Shown: piece by piece, positions 17,447 through 24,622 of the stretch | How positions within the stretch are numbered: the first letter of the stretch is position 1 | Layout of the letters: each line of letters opens with the position of its first letter | Assembly (NCBI GenBank): GCA_934569225.1 | Contig: CAKTKC010000015.1 | Coordinates: 1 to 64,000, forward strand | Source of the DNA: an uncultured Oscillospiraceae bacterium | GTDB lineage: Bacteria; Bacillota; Clostridia; Oscillospirales; Oscillospiraceae | Length of the DNA stretch: 64,000 nucleotides | Reading direction: 5' to 3' | Made by a program: the position numbers and the translations under genes | The notes under the pieces: model-generated | What the model was told of the DNA's origin: nothing | The model's database searches: none | Seen by the model: only the letters and a program-made list of their open reading frames with translations

Positions 17447-18221
17447 CATTCTCAAGTACGTAGAAACCCTTGCCCCGCCCTACATGAAAATGGACTGGGA
17501 CAATGTGGGGCTGCTCTGCGGCAGCCGGGAGACCCCCGTTACCAAGGTTCTGGTGGCACTTGACCCCTTCGAGGGGGTGTGCCGGGAGGCAGTGGAGTGG
17601 GGCGCGGAGCTGATCGTCACCCACCACCCGATCATTTTCGACCCGCTCAAGTCCGTGACGGAGGAAACGACCGTTGGCCGGAGCATCATGACCCTTTGCC
17701 GTCACGGCGTCAGCGCCGTCAATGCCCACACCAATCTGGACTGCGCCCCGGGGGGCGTCAACGACGTGCTGGCGGCCACCCTGGGACTGAACGACGTAGA
17801 GACTATTCCACCCTTTTTCCGGGACGATCAGGGACGGCAGTGGGGACTTCTGCGCCGGGGCAGGGTAGAGGAGCAGCCCCTTTCCCAATTTCTGGAAATC
17901 GTTAAGAGCAGCCTGAACGCCGAGGGACTGCGCTACGTGGACGGCGGCAAGCCGGTTCGCGTGGTGGCGGTGGGCGGCGGGCATTGCTCCGACGAGCTGA
18001 TGAGCGCCTTCGAGGCCGGGTGCGACACCTTCGTCACCGCGGACATCAAGTACAATGAGTTCTGGGACGCGCAGGCGCTGGGGATGAATCTGATCGACGC
18101 GGGGCATTTTGCCACGGAGAACCCCGTTGTGGCCGTGCTGGCGGAGAAAATCGCCGCCGCGTTCCCGGGCATTCAGGTGAAAATTTCCGAAACCCACCGG
18201 GACTGCATGAAATTCTATTGA
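17430..18221 (+). CDS. Nif3-like dinuclear metal centre protein
   Basis: A 263-residue member of the Nif3/YqfO/YbgI family, known as hexameric proteins with a two-metal centre. Visible metal ligands are HHP in IVTHHPIIFD, the HTNLD motif in NAHTNLDCAPGG, and the C-terminal DAGHFATENP. Some relatives act as GTP cyclohydrolase 1-like enzymes, but the cellular role is not settled. It overlaps trmK by 17 bases. The central insert domain found in the longer Bacillus form is absent. Confidence 0.9.
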   Translation: MTTVADILKYVETLAPPYMKMDWDNVGLLCGSRETPVTKVLVALDPFEGVCREAVEWGAELIVTHHPIIFDPLKSVTEETTVGRSIMTLCRHGVSAVNAHTNLDCAPGGVNDVLAATLGLNDVETIPPFFRDDQGRQWGLLRRGRVEEQPLSQFLEIVKSSLNAEGLRYVDGGKPVRVVAVGGGHCSDELMSAFEAGCDTFVTADIKYNEFWDAQALGMNLIDAGHFATENPVVAVLAEKIAAAFPGIQVKISETHRDCMKFY

Positions 18222-18228
18222 GAAAGTG

Positions 18229-18257
18229 TTGATTTTTGTCACGGATTCTGATAAAAT
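18229..18257 (+). promoter_or_regulatory. Promoter of the YebC gene
   Basis: TTGATT, 17 base spacer and TAAAAT (18252-18257). Confidence 0.6.
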
Positions 18258-18300
18258 AGATAAGATTTTTGAATATACTCGCTGAAGGGAAGATATACCT

Positions 18301-19032
18301 ATGTCCGGACATTCCAAATGGCATAACATCCAGAAAACCAAGGGCGCGCAGGACGCCAAGCGCGCGGCAGCCTTCACCAAGATCGCCAAAGAGCTGATCG
18401 TCGCGGTGAAGGAGGGCGGCAGTGCAGACCCCGCCTATAACTCCCGCCTGGCCACCGTCATCACCAAGGCCAAGGCCGCCAACATGCCCAACGACAACAT
18501 CAAGCGCTGCCTGGAAAAGGCGGCGGGCGCAGGCGGCGACAACTACGAGACCATCACCTACGAAGGCTACGGCCCCGGCGGCGTGGCGGTGATCGTGGAG
18601 ACCATGACCGACAACCGCAACCGTACCGCCGGTGCCATGCGCCACCACTTCGACAAATTCGGCGGCAATCTGGGCGCGACGGGCTGCGTCAGCTGGTCCT
18701 TCGACAAGAAGGGCGTGCTGGTGATCGACAACGAGGACGGCGACTATGAGGAAGACCAGGTCATGATGGACGCCATGGACTGCGGCGCGGATGATTTCGA
18801 GGCCGAGGACGACGTGTTCACCGTGTACACAGACCCCGACGATTTCAACGCCGTAGCCGACGCCATGACGCAGAAGGGCTACAGCTTCGTATCCGCCCAG
18901 ATCGAAATGGTACCCCAGAACTACCAGAAGCTCACCGACCCGGAGCAGATCTCCCTGATGGAGAAGCTGCTGGACATCATGGACGACGACGACGACGTCC
19001 AAAACGTCTGGCACAACTGGGACGAGGATTGA
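18301..19032 (+). CDS. YebC/TACO1 family protein
   Basis: A 243-residue cytoplasmic protein with the YebC N-terminus MSGHSKWHNIQKTKGAQDAKRA and central NMPNDNIKRCLEKAAG. Historically annotated as a transcription regulator; more recent work on the family links it to translation of proline-rich stretches. The C-terminal part is very acidic, ending in a run of Asp. Single-gene unit with its own promoter and a strong terminator. Confidence 0.93.
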   Translation: MSGHSKWHNIQKTKGAQDAKRAAAFTKIAKELIVAVKEGGSADPAYNSRLATVITKAKAANMPNDNIKRCLEKAAGAGGDNYETITYEGYGPGGVAVIVETMTDNRNRTAGAMRHHFDKFGGNLGATGCVSWSFDKKGVLVIDNEDGDYEEDQVMMDAMDCGADDFEAEDDVFTVYTDPDDFNAVADAMTQKGYSFVSAQIEMVPQNYQKLTDPEQISLMEKLLDIMDDDDDVQNVWHNWDED

Positions 19033-19046
19033 GGAAGAACGGAAAG

Positions 19047-19084
19047 AACCGCAGGTTCAGGCGATGGCTTGAACCTGCGGTTTA
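19047..19084 (+). terminator. Terminator of the YebC gene
   Basis: AACCGCAGGTTCA pairs with TGAACCTGCGGTT, followed by T-rich bases. Confidence 0.85.
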
Positions 19085-19199
19085 TTATGTAGAAATGGGA
19101 AAAAGCGAACTGACTGACATGCGGCATCAGAGAAGCTCATGGCTACCTTGTGAGAATGGCGAGTAAAAGGCCACTGAGATGCCGTATTCAGTATAATTA

Positions 19200-20279
19200 T
19201 TAGGAATTATTTTTCAGGTACTCATAAGCGGCGAGTACATCTACGATTGCATCTTTTTCGTTTTTGGTAACAATGTGATCCTCGTAATACTCATTGCCTT
19301 GGAACCTAATAATCGTTTCATCGGAAGCAGCAATGTTCCGCAGTAGTTGAATTTCCGAAGCGTCCGGTTCGAAGTCCGCTGTTTCCCATACCTCGGTATC
19401 ATTATCCCGGGTAATATCGCTGCGGCTGAATAATTTGGTTGTATTTTCCCCATCCACACTGAAAATTACCGTGTTGAAGAAAATCCAGCCTGCGTCTGTT
19501 TGTGCATCCGTATAATTCAAGGAAACTCTCAGCCAGGTATAGCCACTGTCCATGCGCCCAATGTAGGGATAGATGTAGCAGCATATATCCGTATACTGCG
19601 GCTCATTCTTATGCTGATACCAGGTCAACTTCTGAACCTTATCGTAGGTCGTTTTCAGGTTCTTCAGTGCTGCCTCACCTGCTGCCCGCTTTGCGGCATT
19701 AACAGCATCTTTCTTCTCTGCCGCGACACTACTCTCGGGGCTACCCGGGTAGTAATTCACAATCAGATCGGCAAGGCAAATCACACCGTCATTGTTCGCA
19801 GTGCTTTCTTCCTGTTCCAGGTATCCCATCAGATCTGTCGCAGACAGCCTTTTAATTTCGCAACCAGTAGCGGTCGACAGCGTGAGAGTACCGTTTTCGT
19901 ATGTAAAATTGGAATAGCCAGTTGAATTGCTGAAGTTGTAGCTGATCTTTTCTTCCTCTACGGTGTAAGTACCGGACAGCGCAGTTGCTGCACCAACTCC
20001 ACAGTTGATTAGGGTGTATGTAATCTGATTATCCTGGTATGAATACAGGGCGAGAGTTCCATCCATACTTGTGTCGACCCAGACGCCCTGCAGAGCATCC
20101 GGTACAAGCTCAGCATAATTCATTGTAGGCTCAGTTTCCTCGGCTTCTGTTGTTTCCAGTATAGGCTCCGCCTCTGTCGGCTCGATCTTTTGCGCTTGCG
20201 TAGATTCTTTGACGTCTCCGCAGGCGCACAGGGACAGGCACATTATAAGTGCCAAGAGCAGAGAAATTGTCTTTTTCAT
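19200..20279 (-). CDS. Lipoprotein of unknown function
   Basis: A 359-residue predicted surface lipoprotein. The signal is MKKTISLLLALIMCLSLCAC with the lipidated Cys at residue 20. After an acidic Glu/Thr linker, residues 55-160 are rich in beta-strand patterns with Trp, Thr and Tyr, reminiscent of lipocalin-like or DUF domains. The middle has a helical Ala/Lys segment and the end is acidic. No family is recognised. The ATG at 20279 follows AAGGA; the promoter lies between it and a divergent regulator gene and carries operator-like repeats. Base composition is lower in GC than the neighbouring housekeeping genes, which fits recent acquisition. Confidence 0.75.
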   Translation of the reverse strand: MKKTISLLLALIMCLSLCACGDVKESTQAQKIEPTEAEPILETTEAEETEPTMNYAELVPDALQGVWVDTSMDGTLALYSYQDNQITYTLINCGVGAATALSGTYTVEEEKISYNFSNSTGYSNFTYENGTLTLSTATGCEIKRLSATDLMGYLEQEESTANNDGVICLADLIVNYYPGSPESSVAAEKKDAVNAAKRAAGEAALKNLKTTYDKVQKLTWYQHKNEPQYTDICCYIYPYIGRMDSGYTWLRVSLNYTDAQTDAGWIFFNTVIFSVDGENTTKLFSRSDITRDNDTEVWETADFEPDASEIQLLRNIAASDETIIRFQGNEYYEDHIVTKNEKDAIVDVLAAYEYLKNNS

Positions 20280-20304
20280 TTGCGATCCTTCTTTCTTAGA
20301 GTAT

Positions 20305-20360
20305 ACCAATAACCGATATTGGTTAATATGATTATACACCATATTCGGTTATCATGTCAA
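20305..20360 (-). promoter_or_regulatory. Lipoprotein promoter with two operator-like repeats
   Basis: On the minus strand, TTGACA (20355-20360), 18 base spacer and TATAAT (20331-20336) form a strong promoter. The sequence ATAACCGAATATGG fills the spacer and a related inverted copy, ATAACCGATATTGG, lies just past the -10 box. The two sites are inverted to each other. They suit a repressor, most simply the Cro-like protein encoded next door. Confidence 0.75.
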
Positions 20361-20382
20361 GTAAGAAAGGGGGCTGCGTCCC

Positions 20383-20586
20383 GTGATTTCTTACGATAAT
20401 CTGTGGAATGTCATGAAAGAGAAGGGCATCACACAATACATGCTCATCAAACGGTATAATATCAGCCCCGGACAGATTACGCGGTTAAAACGGAACGAGA
20501 GCGTCAGTACCCATACCATTGAGATGTTTTGCAGAATTCTGTCCTGCGAAGTCGGGGACATCATGAAGTATATTCCGGATGATTAG
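20383..20586 (+). CDS. Cro/C1-type small regulator
   Basis: A 67-residue single-domain DNA-binding protein of the XRE (Cro/C1) type. The helix-turn-helix spans about residues 15-40 (TQYMLIKRYNISPGQITRLKRNE), and the C-terminal motif EVGDIMKYIPDD is common in this small class. The start is GTG with AAGGGGG 10 bases before it. It is divergent from the lipoprotein gene and probably represses it and itself through the paired repeats. A stem GAGCAGA/TCTGCTC with T run just after the stop ends it. Confidence 0.85.
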   Translation: MISYDNLWNVMKEKGITQYMLIKRYNISPGQITRLKRNESVSTHTIEMFCRILSCEVGDIMKYIPDD

Positions 20587-20604
20587 AGCAGAGAAATCTG
20601 CTCT

Positions 20605-20864
20605 TTTTCTTTTGGGAAGCACATCCTCATTTTCTTCATCAAAAACACCCCTAAAACAGCAAAAACAGGAAGCACATCTTGCCGGATTTCTTCGGCAGGA
20701 CGTGCTTCCTTGCTTCATTTTTGCGAAAAGTGGGGTTTGAACTTTTGAGGTTCAAAAGCAGGGGTTTAATCTTACTTTTTCAGCGCTTCCTCAACTGCAA
20801 CAGCCACGGAAACGGTAGCACCGACCATGGGGTTGTTGCCCATGCCCAGGAAGCCCATCATTTC
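20605..20864. repeat. Left 260 bp direct repeat of the integrated element
   Basis: Matches 28316-28575 at a fixed offset of 7711 bases with only scattered differences and no gaps. From left to right it holds the first dozen codons of a tyrosine recombinase (minus strand), a terminator hairpin, the inverted core TTTGAAC-7 bases-GTTCAAA (20736-20756), and the last 31 codons of the GGGtGRT gene. It is the left boundary of the element and also a remnant of an earlier copy, because it carries the truncated start of an integrase. Confidence 0.85.
20772..20864 (-). pseudogene. Duplicated 3' end of the GGGtGRT gene
   Basis: Encodes only the last 30 residues (EMMGFLGMGNNPMVGATVSV and the tail ending in LKK) in the same frame as the intact gene at 28483-29484. 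There is no start and no ribosome binding site. It is the by-product of element insertion at the end of that gene. Confidence 0.85.
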
Positions 20865-21149
20865 CACGTCAAATCCGCCTGTCGGCGGCTTTGTGCCTGC
20901 GGCGCAAGGCTTTTTCGTGCTGAAAACCCAACTTTTCACAAATCGGGAAACACGTCCCACATTCCAATAGAATGTGCTTTCTTAACTGGCTGCATTTTAT
21001 CACATCTTCTGTCCACGAAACAAGCCTTTCTGACTTAATTAAACACCTTTTTCCATCTTCTTTTCTTCTCTATCATCTTTTATCATCTCTGTATCATCCT
21101 GCTGCCAAGAGAAGGGAAAGCCAATCAAAAATAAGTGATTTCTTTTCAT
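20865..21149. other. Gene-free left end of the element
   Basis: No credible gene. The bases become AT-rich, with repeated ATCATCTTTT-like pyrimidine tracts near 21060-21100. It could hold recombinase arm sites, but none was identified. Confidence 0.4.
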
Positions 21150-21188
21150 AACCTATCCTATTATAGCGGATAGGTTCTTTTGTATAAT
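21150..21188 (+). promoter_or_regulatory. Promoter with palindrome at the -35 region
   Basis: AACCTATCC (21150-21158) and GGATAGGTT (21168-21176) form a perfect 9 bp palindrome just before TATAAT (21183-21188), preceded by TG in an extended -10. The palindrome covers the -35 region, as expected for a repressor site; it could instead be a terminator hairpin. Confidence 0.55.
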
Positions 21189-21288
21189 CTGGGTGTAAAG
21201 ATTGAGAGAGATAAAAACAAAAACCTCTCCGAAAGAAATAAGGGTTGCGACCTATCGCCACGGCCAAGAGCCGAGAAAGGAAATCACC

Positions 21289-21786
21289 ATGAACACCACT
21301 ACTTCCACCAATTCCACCGTCCGTTTCACCATCGACTTCTTCAAGCAGACCATTACAGGCACCAAGGCCAGCTTTGCCAAGGCCGGAAAGGGCGTCGGCC
21401 CTGAGTATGAGGAACTGACTGCGAAAATGGCGGCTCATCCCACCTTTACGCTGACGGTCAAGGAGCAGAAGCACAAGGCGACCAGCGCCAAGAAAACCTA
21501 TGAGGGCATGGACTTCAAGTTCATGGAGGATTACATTGCGACCTTTGAGGATGCCGCTTTGGCGCATGAATATGAATCCGTCAAGCAGATGGCGAAAAAA
21601 TGCGGGACCAAGGCTTACCCTCTGACCAAGAAGTGGTTCCTGGGCAAGTTCAGCGATAAGGAAAGCGGTTTCGATATGGATGCCGCAAAAAAGGCTATTG
21701 CCGACTTCCGTATTGAGAAGGCAATCAAGAAGTCCTCGACCAATGCTCCTTCTGACAACGCAGAACAGACCAACGAAGCAGCTTAA
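21289..21786 (+). CDS. Element protein of unknown function, paralogue A
   Basis: A 165-residue soluble, lysine-rich protein of no recognised family. It shares a pattern with the next protein: a helical region with MEDYIATFEDAALAHEYESV and then a YPLTKKWFLGKF motif near residue 120, against YSLVRKWFTAQF in the neighbour. The ends are polar (Thr/Ser-rich N-terminus; Asn/Glu-rich tail). The ATG at 21289 follows GAAAGG at 8 bases. First gene of a five-gene run in the element. The resemblance suggests an old tandem duplication. No signal peptide or membrane segment is present. Confidence 0.75.
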   Translation: MNTTTSTNSTVRFTIDFFKQTITGTKASFAKAGKGVGPEYEELTAKMAAHPTFTLTVKEQKHKATSAKKTYEGMDFKFMEDYIATFEDAALAHEYESVKQMAKKCGTKAYPLTKKWFLGKFSDKESGFDMDAAKKAIADFRIEKAIKKSSTNAPSDNAEQTNEAA

Positions 21787-21819
21787 TCCACCCCCACATA
21801 GAAAGGAAAGGTATTTACC

Positions 21820-22290
21820 ATGGAAAAGTTCAAGTTTGATGTTGTTACCCAGACCCTGACCATTACTGCCAAGTTTGCAGAGGCCATGAATACCCCCGAC
21901 AGCGATGAATACACGCTGGTGCAGAAATTCAGAGCTGATTTTCCTGCGCTGGTGATTGTCAGAAAAACCCACAAATCCGCCACCCATTACACGACCAAGA
22001 GCGGAGAGAAGTTCCACTGCAACCAGTTCAAAAATCTGACCTATGAGCGTATGGAGAAGTTCCTTTCTGCCCTCCCCAAGCGTGAAAGCTATCTGCGGGA
22101 ATACACCTTCGTGAAGGACTTCGCTTCTGCCGTCCAGCACAACGGTTATTCTCTGGTGCGGAAATGGTTCACGGCGCAGTTCCCCGAGTTTCGGACGAAC
22201 CCTCTGTTTTATCTCACCCATTCTCCCGAGGTGGTCAATGGAATGACCTTTCTGGACGAGGAAACCAAAGCCGAAAAGAAAGCGTCCTGA
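21820..22290 (+). CDS. Element protein of unknown function, paralogue B
   Basis: A 156-residue soluble protein, related to the preceding gene. It starts with a beta-type stretch (FKFDVVTQTLTITAKFAEAM), then LTYERMEKFLSALP and YSLVRKWFTAQFPEF near residue 120. The basic, aromatic KWF motif is shared by both paralogues and may be the functional core. AGAAAGGAAAGG precedes the ATG. The gene is followed by a perfect 15 bp hairpin before the next start. Function unknown; helpers of phage-like satellites are a possibility but only a guess. Confidence 0.75.
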   Translation: MEKFKFDVVTQTLTITAKFAEAMNTPDSDEYTLVQKFRADFPALVIVRKTHKSATHYTTKSGEKFHCNQFKNLTYERMEKFLSALPKRESYLREYTFVKDFASAVQHNGYSLVRKWFTAQFPEFRTNPLFYLTHSPEVVNGMTFLDEETKAEKKAS

Positions 22291-22305
22291 TTTTGAATCA
22301 CACTA

Positions 22306-22340
22306 TTAACATTGGAAAATACCATATTTTCCAATGTTAA
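22306..22340 (+). repeat. Perfect 15 bp inverted repeat before a putative DNA-binding gene
   Basis: TTAACATTGGAAAAT and its exact complement flank the loop ACCAT. No T run follows. The same half-site returns after the next gene (23029-23082), so it looks like a protein-binding site or attenuator. Confidence 0.65.
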
Positions 22341-22372
22341 CAGCCCACTTGAATGTTCCAGAAGGAGGAGCC

Positions 22373-23020
22373 ATGTTAGAAGAAAAGACCTACACCCTCC
22401 CTCAGCTTGCCCAAGAGCTGGGAGGGGCAGCAGACCGTCAAAGCGTTCTGAAAAAGCTGCAACGGCGAGGGATTGCCTACGCCGCAGAGGGCCGAGGCGC
22501 AAAGCTGAAAATCACGATTCAATCCATTCCAGACCGTTTCCCAACCTATTGCATCCGAGAATTGCAGTTTGCCCCCAATTCCGACTTTGAAAAGGTCCGC
22601 AACCTGTTCTATTACTGCTTCAATGACGAGGAATTTTTTACCTATCCCGATGAACGGAAATCTGCGGCCTTGGAGGAATGCGGCCACCACGTCTCACGGC
22701 AGAGCATCGCCGTCTATCTGCAAAAGCTCTATGATTTGGGCCTCTGGTCCAAGAGCAGTCAGGAATTTGTCTACTACTTTGCCCACGGCGGACTTTACCG
22801 AGAAGCCGACAAGCAGGAATACTTGGAGGCATGGCACGACTACTGGGGCTGGAAAGAGAAATTCGGCGGAGAGCTGAAAATCGTCTGTCCGATGATTCTT
22901 GAAAAATACGACGGTTTTCCGAGAAAGCAGGCCGTCCCCGAAGCCAATGCCATGGAACAGGAGGCAATTCAGACACTGATTGCTCTTACCAATGAAAGTT
23001 ATGAACGGGCTTACGGATAA
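22373..23020 (+). CDS. Putative DNA-binding protein of the element
   Basis: A 215-residue protein without a recognised family. Its N-terminus, YTLPQLAQELGGAADRQSVLKKLQRRGI, has the look of a helix-turn-helix of the excisionase or MerR kind, and the middle region (SRQSIAVYLQKLYDLGLWSK) resembles a second winged-helix segment. The ATG at 22373 follows AGAAGGAGG. The gene is framed by two related inverted repeats of the half-site TTAACATTGGAA, which may be its own targets. Position in the element suggests a control or replication-related role, but this is inference. Confidence 0.7.
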   Translation: MLEEKTYTLPQLAQELGGAADRQSVLKKLQRRGIAYAAEGRGAKLKITIQSIPDRFPTYCIRELQFAPNSDFEKVRNLFYYCFNDEEFFTYPDERKSAALEECGHHVSRQSIAVYLQKLYDLGLWSKSSQEFVYYFAHGGLYREADKQEYLEAWHDYWGWKEKFGGELKIVCPMILEKYDGFPRKQAVPEANAMEQEAIQTLIALTNESYERAYG

Positions 23021-23028
23021 CTTTGAAC

Positions 23029-23082
23029 CACACTGTTAACATTGGAAATATAAATAGAACTATATCCAGTGTTAATAGTGTG
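23029..23082 (+). repeat. Second inverted repeat of the TTAACATTGGAA family
   Basis: CACACTGTTAACATTGGAAATA pairs imperfectly (about 19 of 22) with the bases ending in AGTGTG. It repeats the half-site seen at 22306-22340, so two related palindromes flank the gene in between. Confidence 0.6.
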
Positions 23083-23160
23083 AATTAAAAAAGCAAAACA
23101 GGACAATCCATCTATTCCATTTTCCATAAAGAGTAGAAGAAAAAAGAAGGAGGCAAACCA

Positions 23161-23352
23161 ATGAGCCTAATTGATGATTTTTTTAAGGACGTGCCTGAAT
23201 ACTACGATTCCATGTGCATGGACGGTTATACCCCTGAGCAGATCAGATACGCCCTCCACAAGAAAATGAACAGACAGCAGGCAGAACAGGAAGAGATTGC
23301 GGATTCCGTGGATTCCATCAAGATTAAGAGCGAGGTGAAAATCAAACGATGA
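23161..23352 (+). CDS. Small element protein, 63 residues
   Basis: A 63-residue acidic protein beginning MSLIDDFFKDVPEYYDSMCMDGYTPEQ and ending in a charged SIKIKSEVKIKR tail. GAAGGAGG stands 8 bases before the ATG. It has no signal peptide or membrane segment and no recognised family. Its stop overlaps the next start (ATGA), so the two small genes are coupled. Confidence 0.65.
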   Translation: MSLIDDFFKDVPEYYDSMCMDGYTPEQIRYALHKKMNRQQAEQEEIADSVDSIKIKSEVKIKR

Positions 23353-23504
23353 GCGAGAAGAAAGAGGACAAGAAGAAAAAGAAGCAGTCCGTCCTTGAGA
23401 AGGAGATTTTCAGCATTATGGAAAAGTCCATGAAAACTGCGCTGGATGCGGCAGTGGACGATTTATTAAAGGACTGGGACAAGGAAATCAAAATCAAACT
23501 ATAA
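23349..23504 (+). CDS. Small lysine-rich element protein, 51 residues
   Basis: A 51-residue protein with a lysine-rich start (MSEKKEDKKKKKQSVLEKEI), a helical centre and a charged end DKEIKIKL. The ATG overlaps the stop of the preceding gene by the ATGA pattern. The ends of both proteins share an EIKIK/EVKIK ending, hinting that they interact or arose together. A strong terminator follows directly, closing the five-gene run. Confidence 0.6.
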   Translation: MSEKKEDKKKKKQSVLEKEIFSIMEKSMKTALDAAVDDLLKDWDKEIKIKL

Positions 23505-23507
23505 GAG

Positions 23508-23558
23508 AAACGGCAAGCCGACACAAGGAAGAACCTTGGTTGGCTTGCCGTTTTTTTC
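23508..23558 (+). terminator. Terminator of the left gene run in the element
   Basis: AAACGGCAAGCC pairs with GGCTTGCCGTTT, followed by a run of T. Confidence 0.9.
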
Positions 23559-23812
23559 GTTTTCTGCCGTCTGCGCCGTGTGGCGTGAAAAAAGGGCTGT
23601 CCGCAAACAGACCTGAAAGCCGTTTGCTGAAATCAAATCCTCTCTTGGTAGGAGCGCAAGCCACGCCTTTTTTCGTTCGGTGGGAAATCATCTGGCTTTC
23701 CTGTAATACAGCCCCCTGTTCAATCAACCATTTGGTTTCGACTACACTTTTGGTTCCCCAAAAACGCCCCTGAAAGCGTCCCAAAACGCTGACTTTTTGT
23801 TCAGGAAACACG
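23559..23812. other. Gene-free stretch in the element
   Basis: No supported gene. A minus-strand frame runs through it, but it crosses the terminator of the facing genes and lacks family features. Confidence 0.4.
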
Positions 23813-24040
23813 TCAGCCCCTTTCGCTGACATCGTCCTCTTTTACATACTCGATCAGATCGGCAGGCTGGCAGTCCAGCAGAGCGCAGATTGTGTCCAAC
23901 GTTTTCCACGACACCAGTTCCCTATGCCTCAGCTGTTGGAGGTAGGACTGACCAATCAGTTTTTCTTCACGGATTTTGGTAGAGGTGTAGCCTTTCTTTT
24001 TCAGCTCTGCCAACACGTCTACCTTGTAACGGATTGCCAT
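23813..24040 (-). CDS. C1-type repressor of the element
   Basis: A 75-residue XRE-type DNA-binding protein. The helix-turn-helix covers about residues 18-45, and the C-terminal DTICALLDCQPADLIEYV matches the small YozG-like repressor class. The start at 24040 follows AAAAGGAGG. It is divergent from the promoter of the right gene run; three 17 bp operators lie between. This layout is that of a phage-type switch that keeps the element quiet. Confidence 0.88.
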   Translation of the reverse strand: MAIRYKVDVLAELKKKGYTSTKIREEKLIGQSYLQQLRHRELVSWKTLDTICALLDCQPADLIEYVKEDDVSERG

Positions 24041-24068
24041 AAAATGCGCCTCCTTTTCCATTGTCCTT

Positions 24069-24175
24069 ATTCTATCACAGATATGCACTAAAATCAAGTG
24101 CTAATTTTGAACAAATAAAGCACCAAATATTAGTGCAATATGTCAATAGACAGCACCAGCAATTAGTGCTATAAT
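24069..24175. promoter_or_regulatory. Three operators between divergent promoters
   Basis: Three 17 bp palindromic sites of the form GCACY-7-AGTGC lie at 24085-24101, 24120-24136 and 24153-24169. The third exactly fills the spacer between TAGACA (24147-24152) and TATAAT (24170-24175), the rightward promoter. The first covers the -35 region of a leftward promoter (TTGATT and TAGAAT on the minus strand) of the repressor gene. Confidence 0.85.
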
Positions 24176-24296
24176 ATTCTTGTAATTGAGGGGCAGCCAA
24201 TTTCAACACTGCCTGTTGTAAGCCCCCTGAACAACCCACAAAGGAGCAGCGACAGCACGGAGAGACGGCAAAACAAACACAAAGGAGAAACCGAAA

Positions 24297-24575
24297 ATGT
24301 CTAAAATCGAACTGCTTGCCAAGATTGAACTGCTGAACAAATACGAAGCCATGATGGAGGAACTCAAAGCCGAGGCCGACACCATCCGCAACACCATCAA
24401 GGCAGAGATGGAAGCCAGAGAGTTGGAGGAAATGATTGCGGGACAGTATATCATCCGCTATACCGCCGTTCTTTCCAATCGGTTTGACACCACGGCTTTC
24501 AAGAAGGTAATGCCGGAAATCTACAAGGCTTACACCAAGCAGGTTTCCAGCCGCCGCTTCACCATCAGCGTGTAA
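24297..24575 (+). CDS. Small element protein with N-terminal coiled coil
   Basis: A 92-residue protein. Residues 1-45 form a charged heptad-like helix (KIELLNKYEAMMEELKAEAD), and the rest has the pattern YIIRYTAVLSNRFDTTAFKKVMPEIYKAYTKQ seen in short phage and element proteins of Firmicutes. AAAGGAG stands 9 bases before the ATG. It is the first gene controlled by the operator array, upstream of the resolvase, so it is made when the repressor is released. Function unknown. Confidence 0.7.
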   Translation: MSKIELLAKIELLNKYEAMMEELKAEADTIRNTIKAEMEARELEEMIAGQYIIRYTAVLSNRFDTTAFKKVMPEIYKAYTKQVSSRRFTISV

Positions 24576-24622
24576 TAGAAAAGGCGGGGCCAAAAGCCCC
24601 GCCACCAGAAGGAGAGATTGTT

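Noticed and set aside
16769..18221. Possible link of the trmK-Nif3 pair with the multi-hairpin repeat
   Set aside because: The pair is a standard housekeeping arrangement in Firmicutes; closeness to the repeat seems incidental.
23494..23832. A 112-codon minus-strand frame that starts in the end of the C1-type repressor gene
   Set aside because: It runs across the terminator of the convergent gene run and has no family pattern. An AGAGG before its ATG is suggestive, but overlap with the terminator makes it unlikely.
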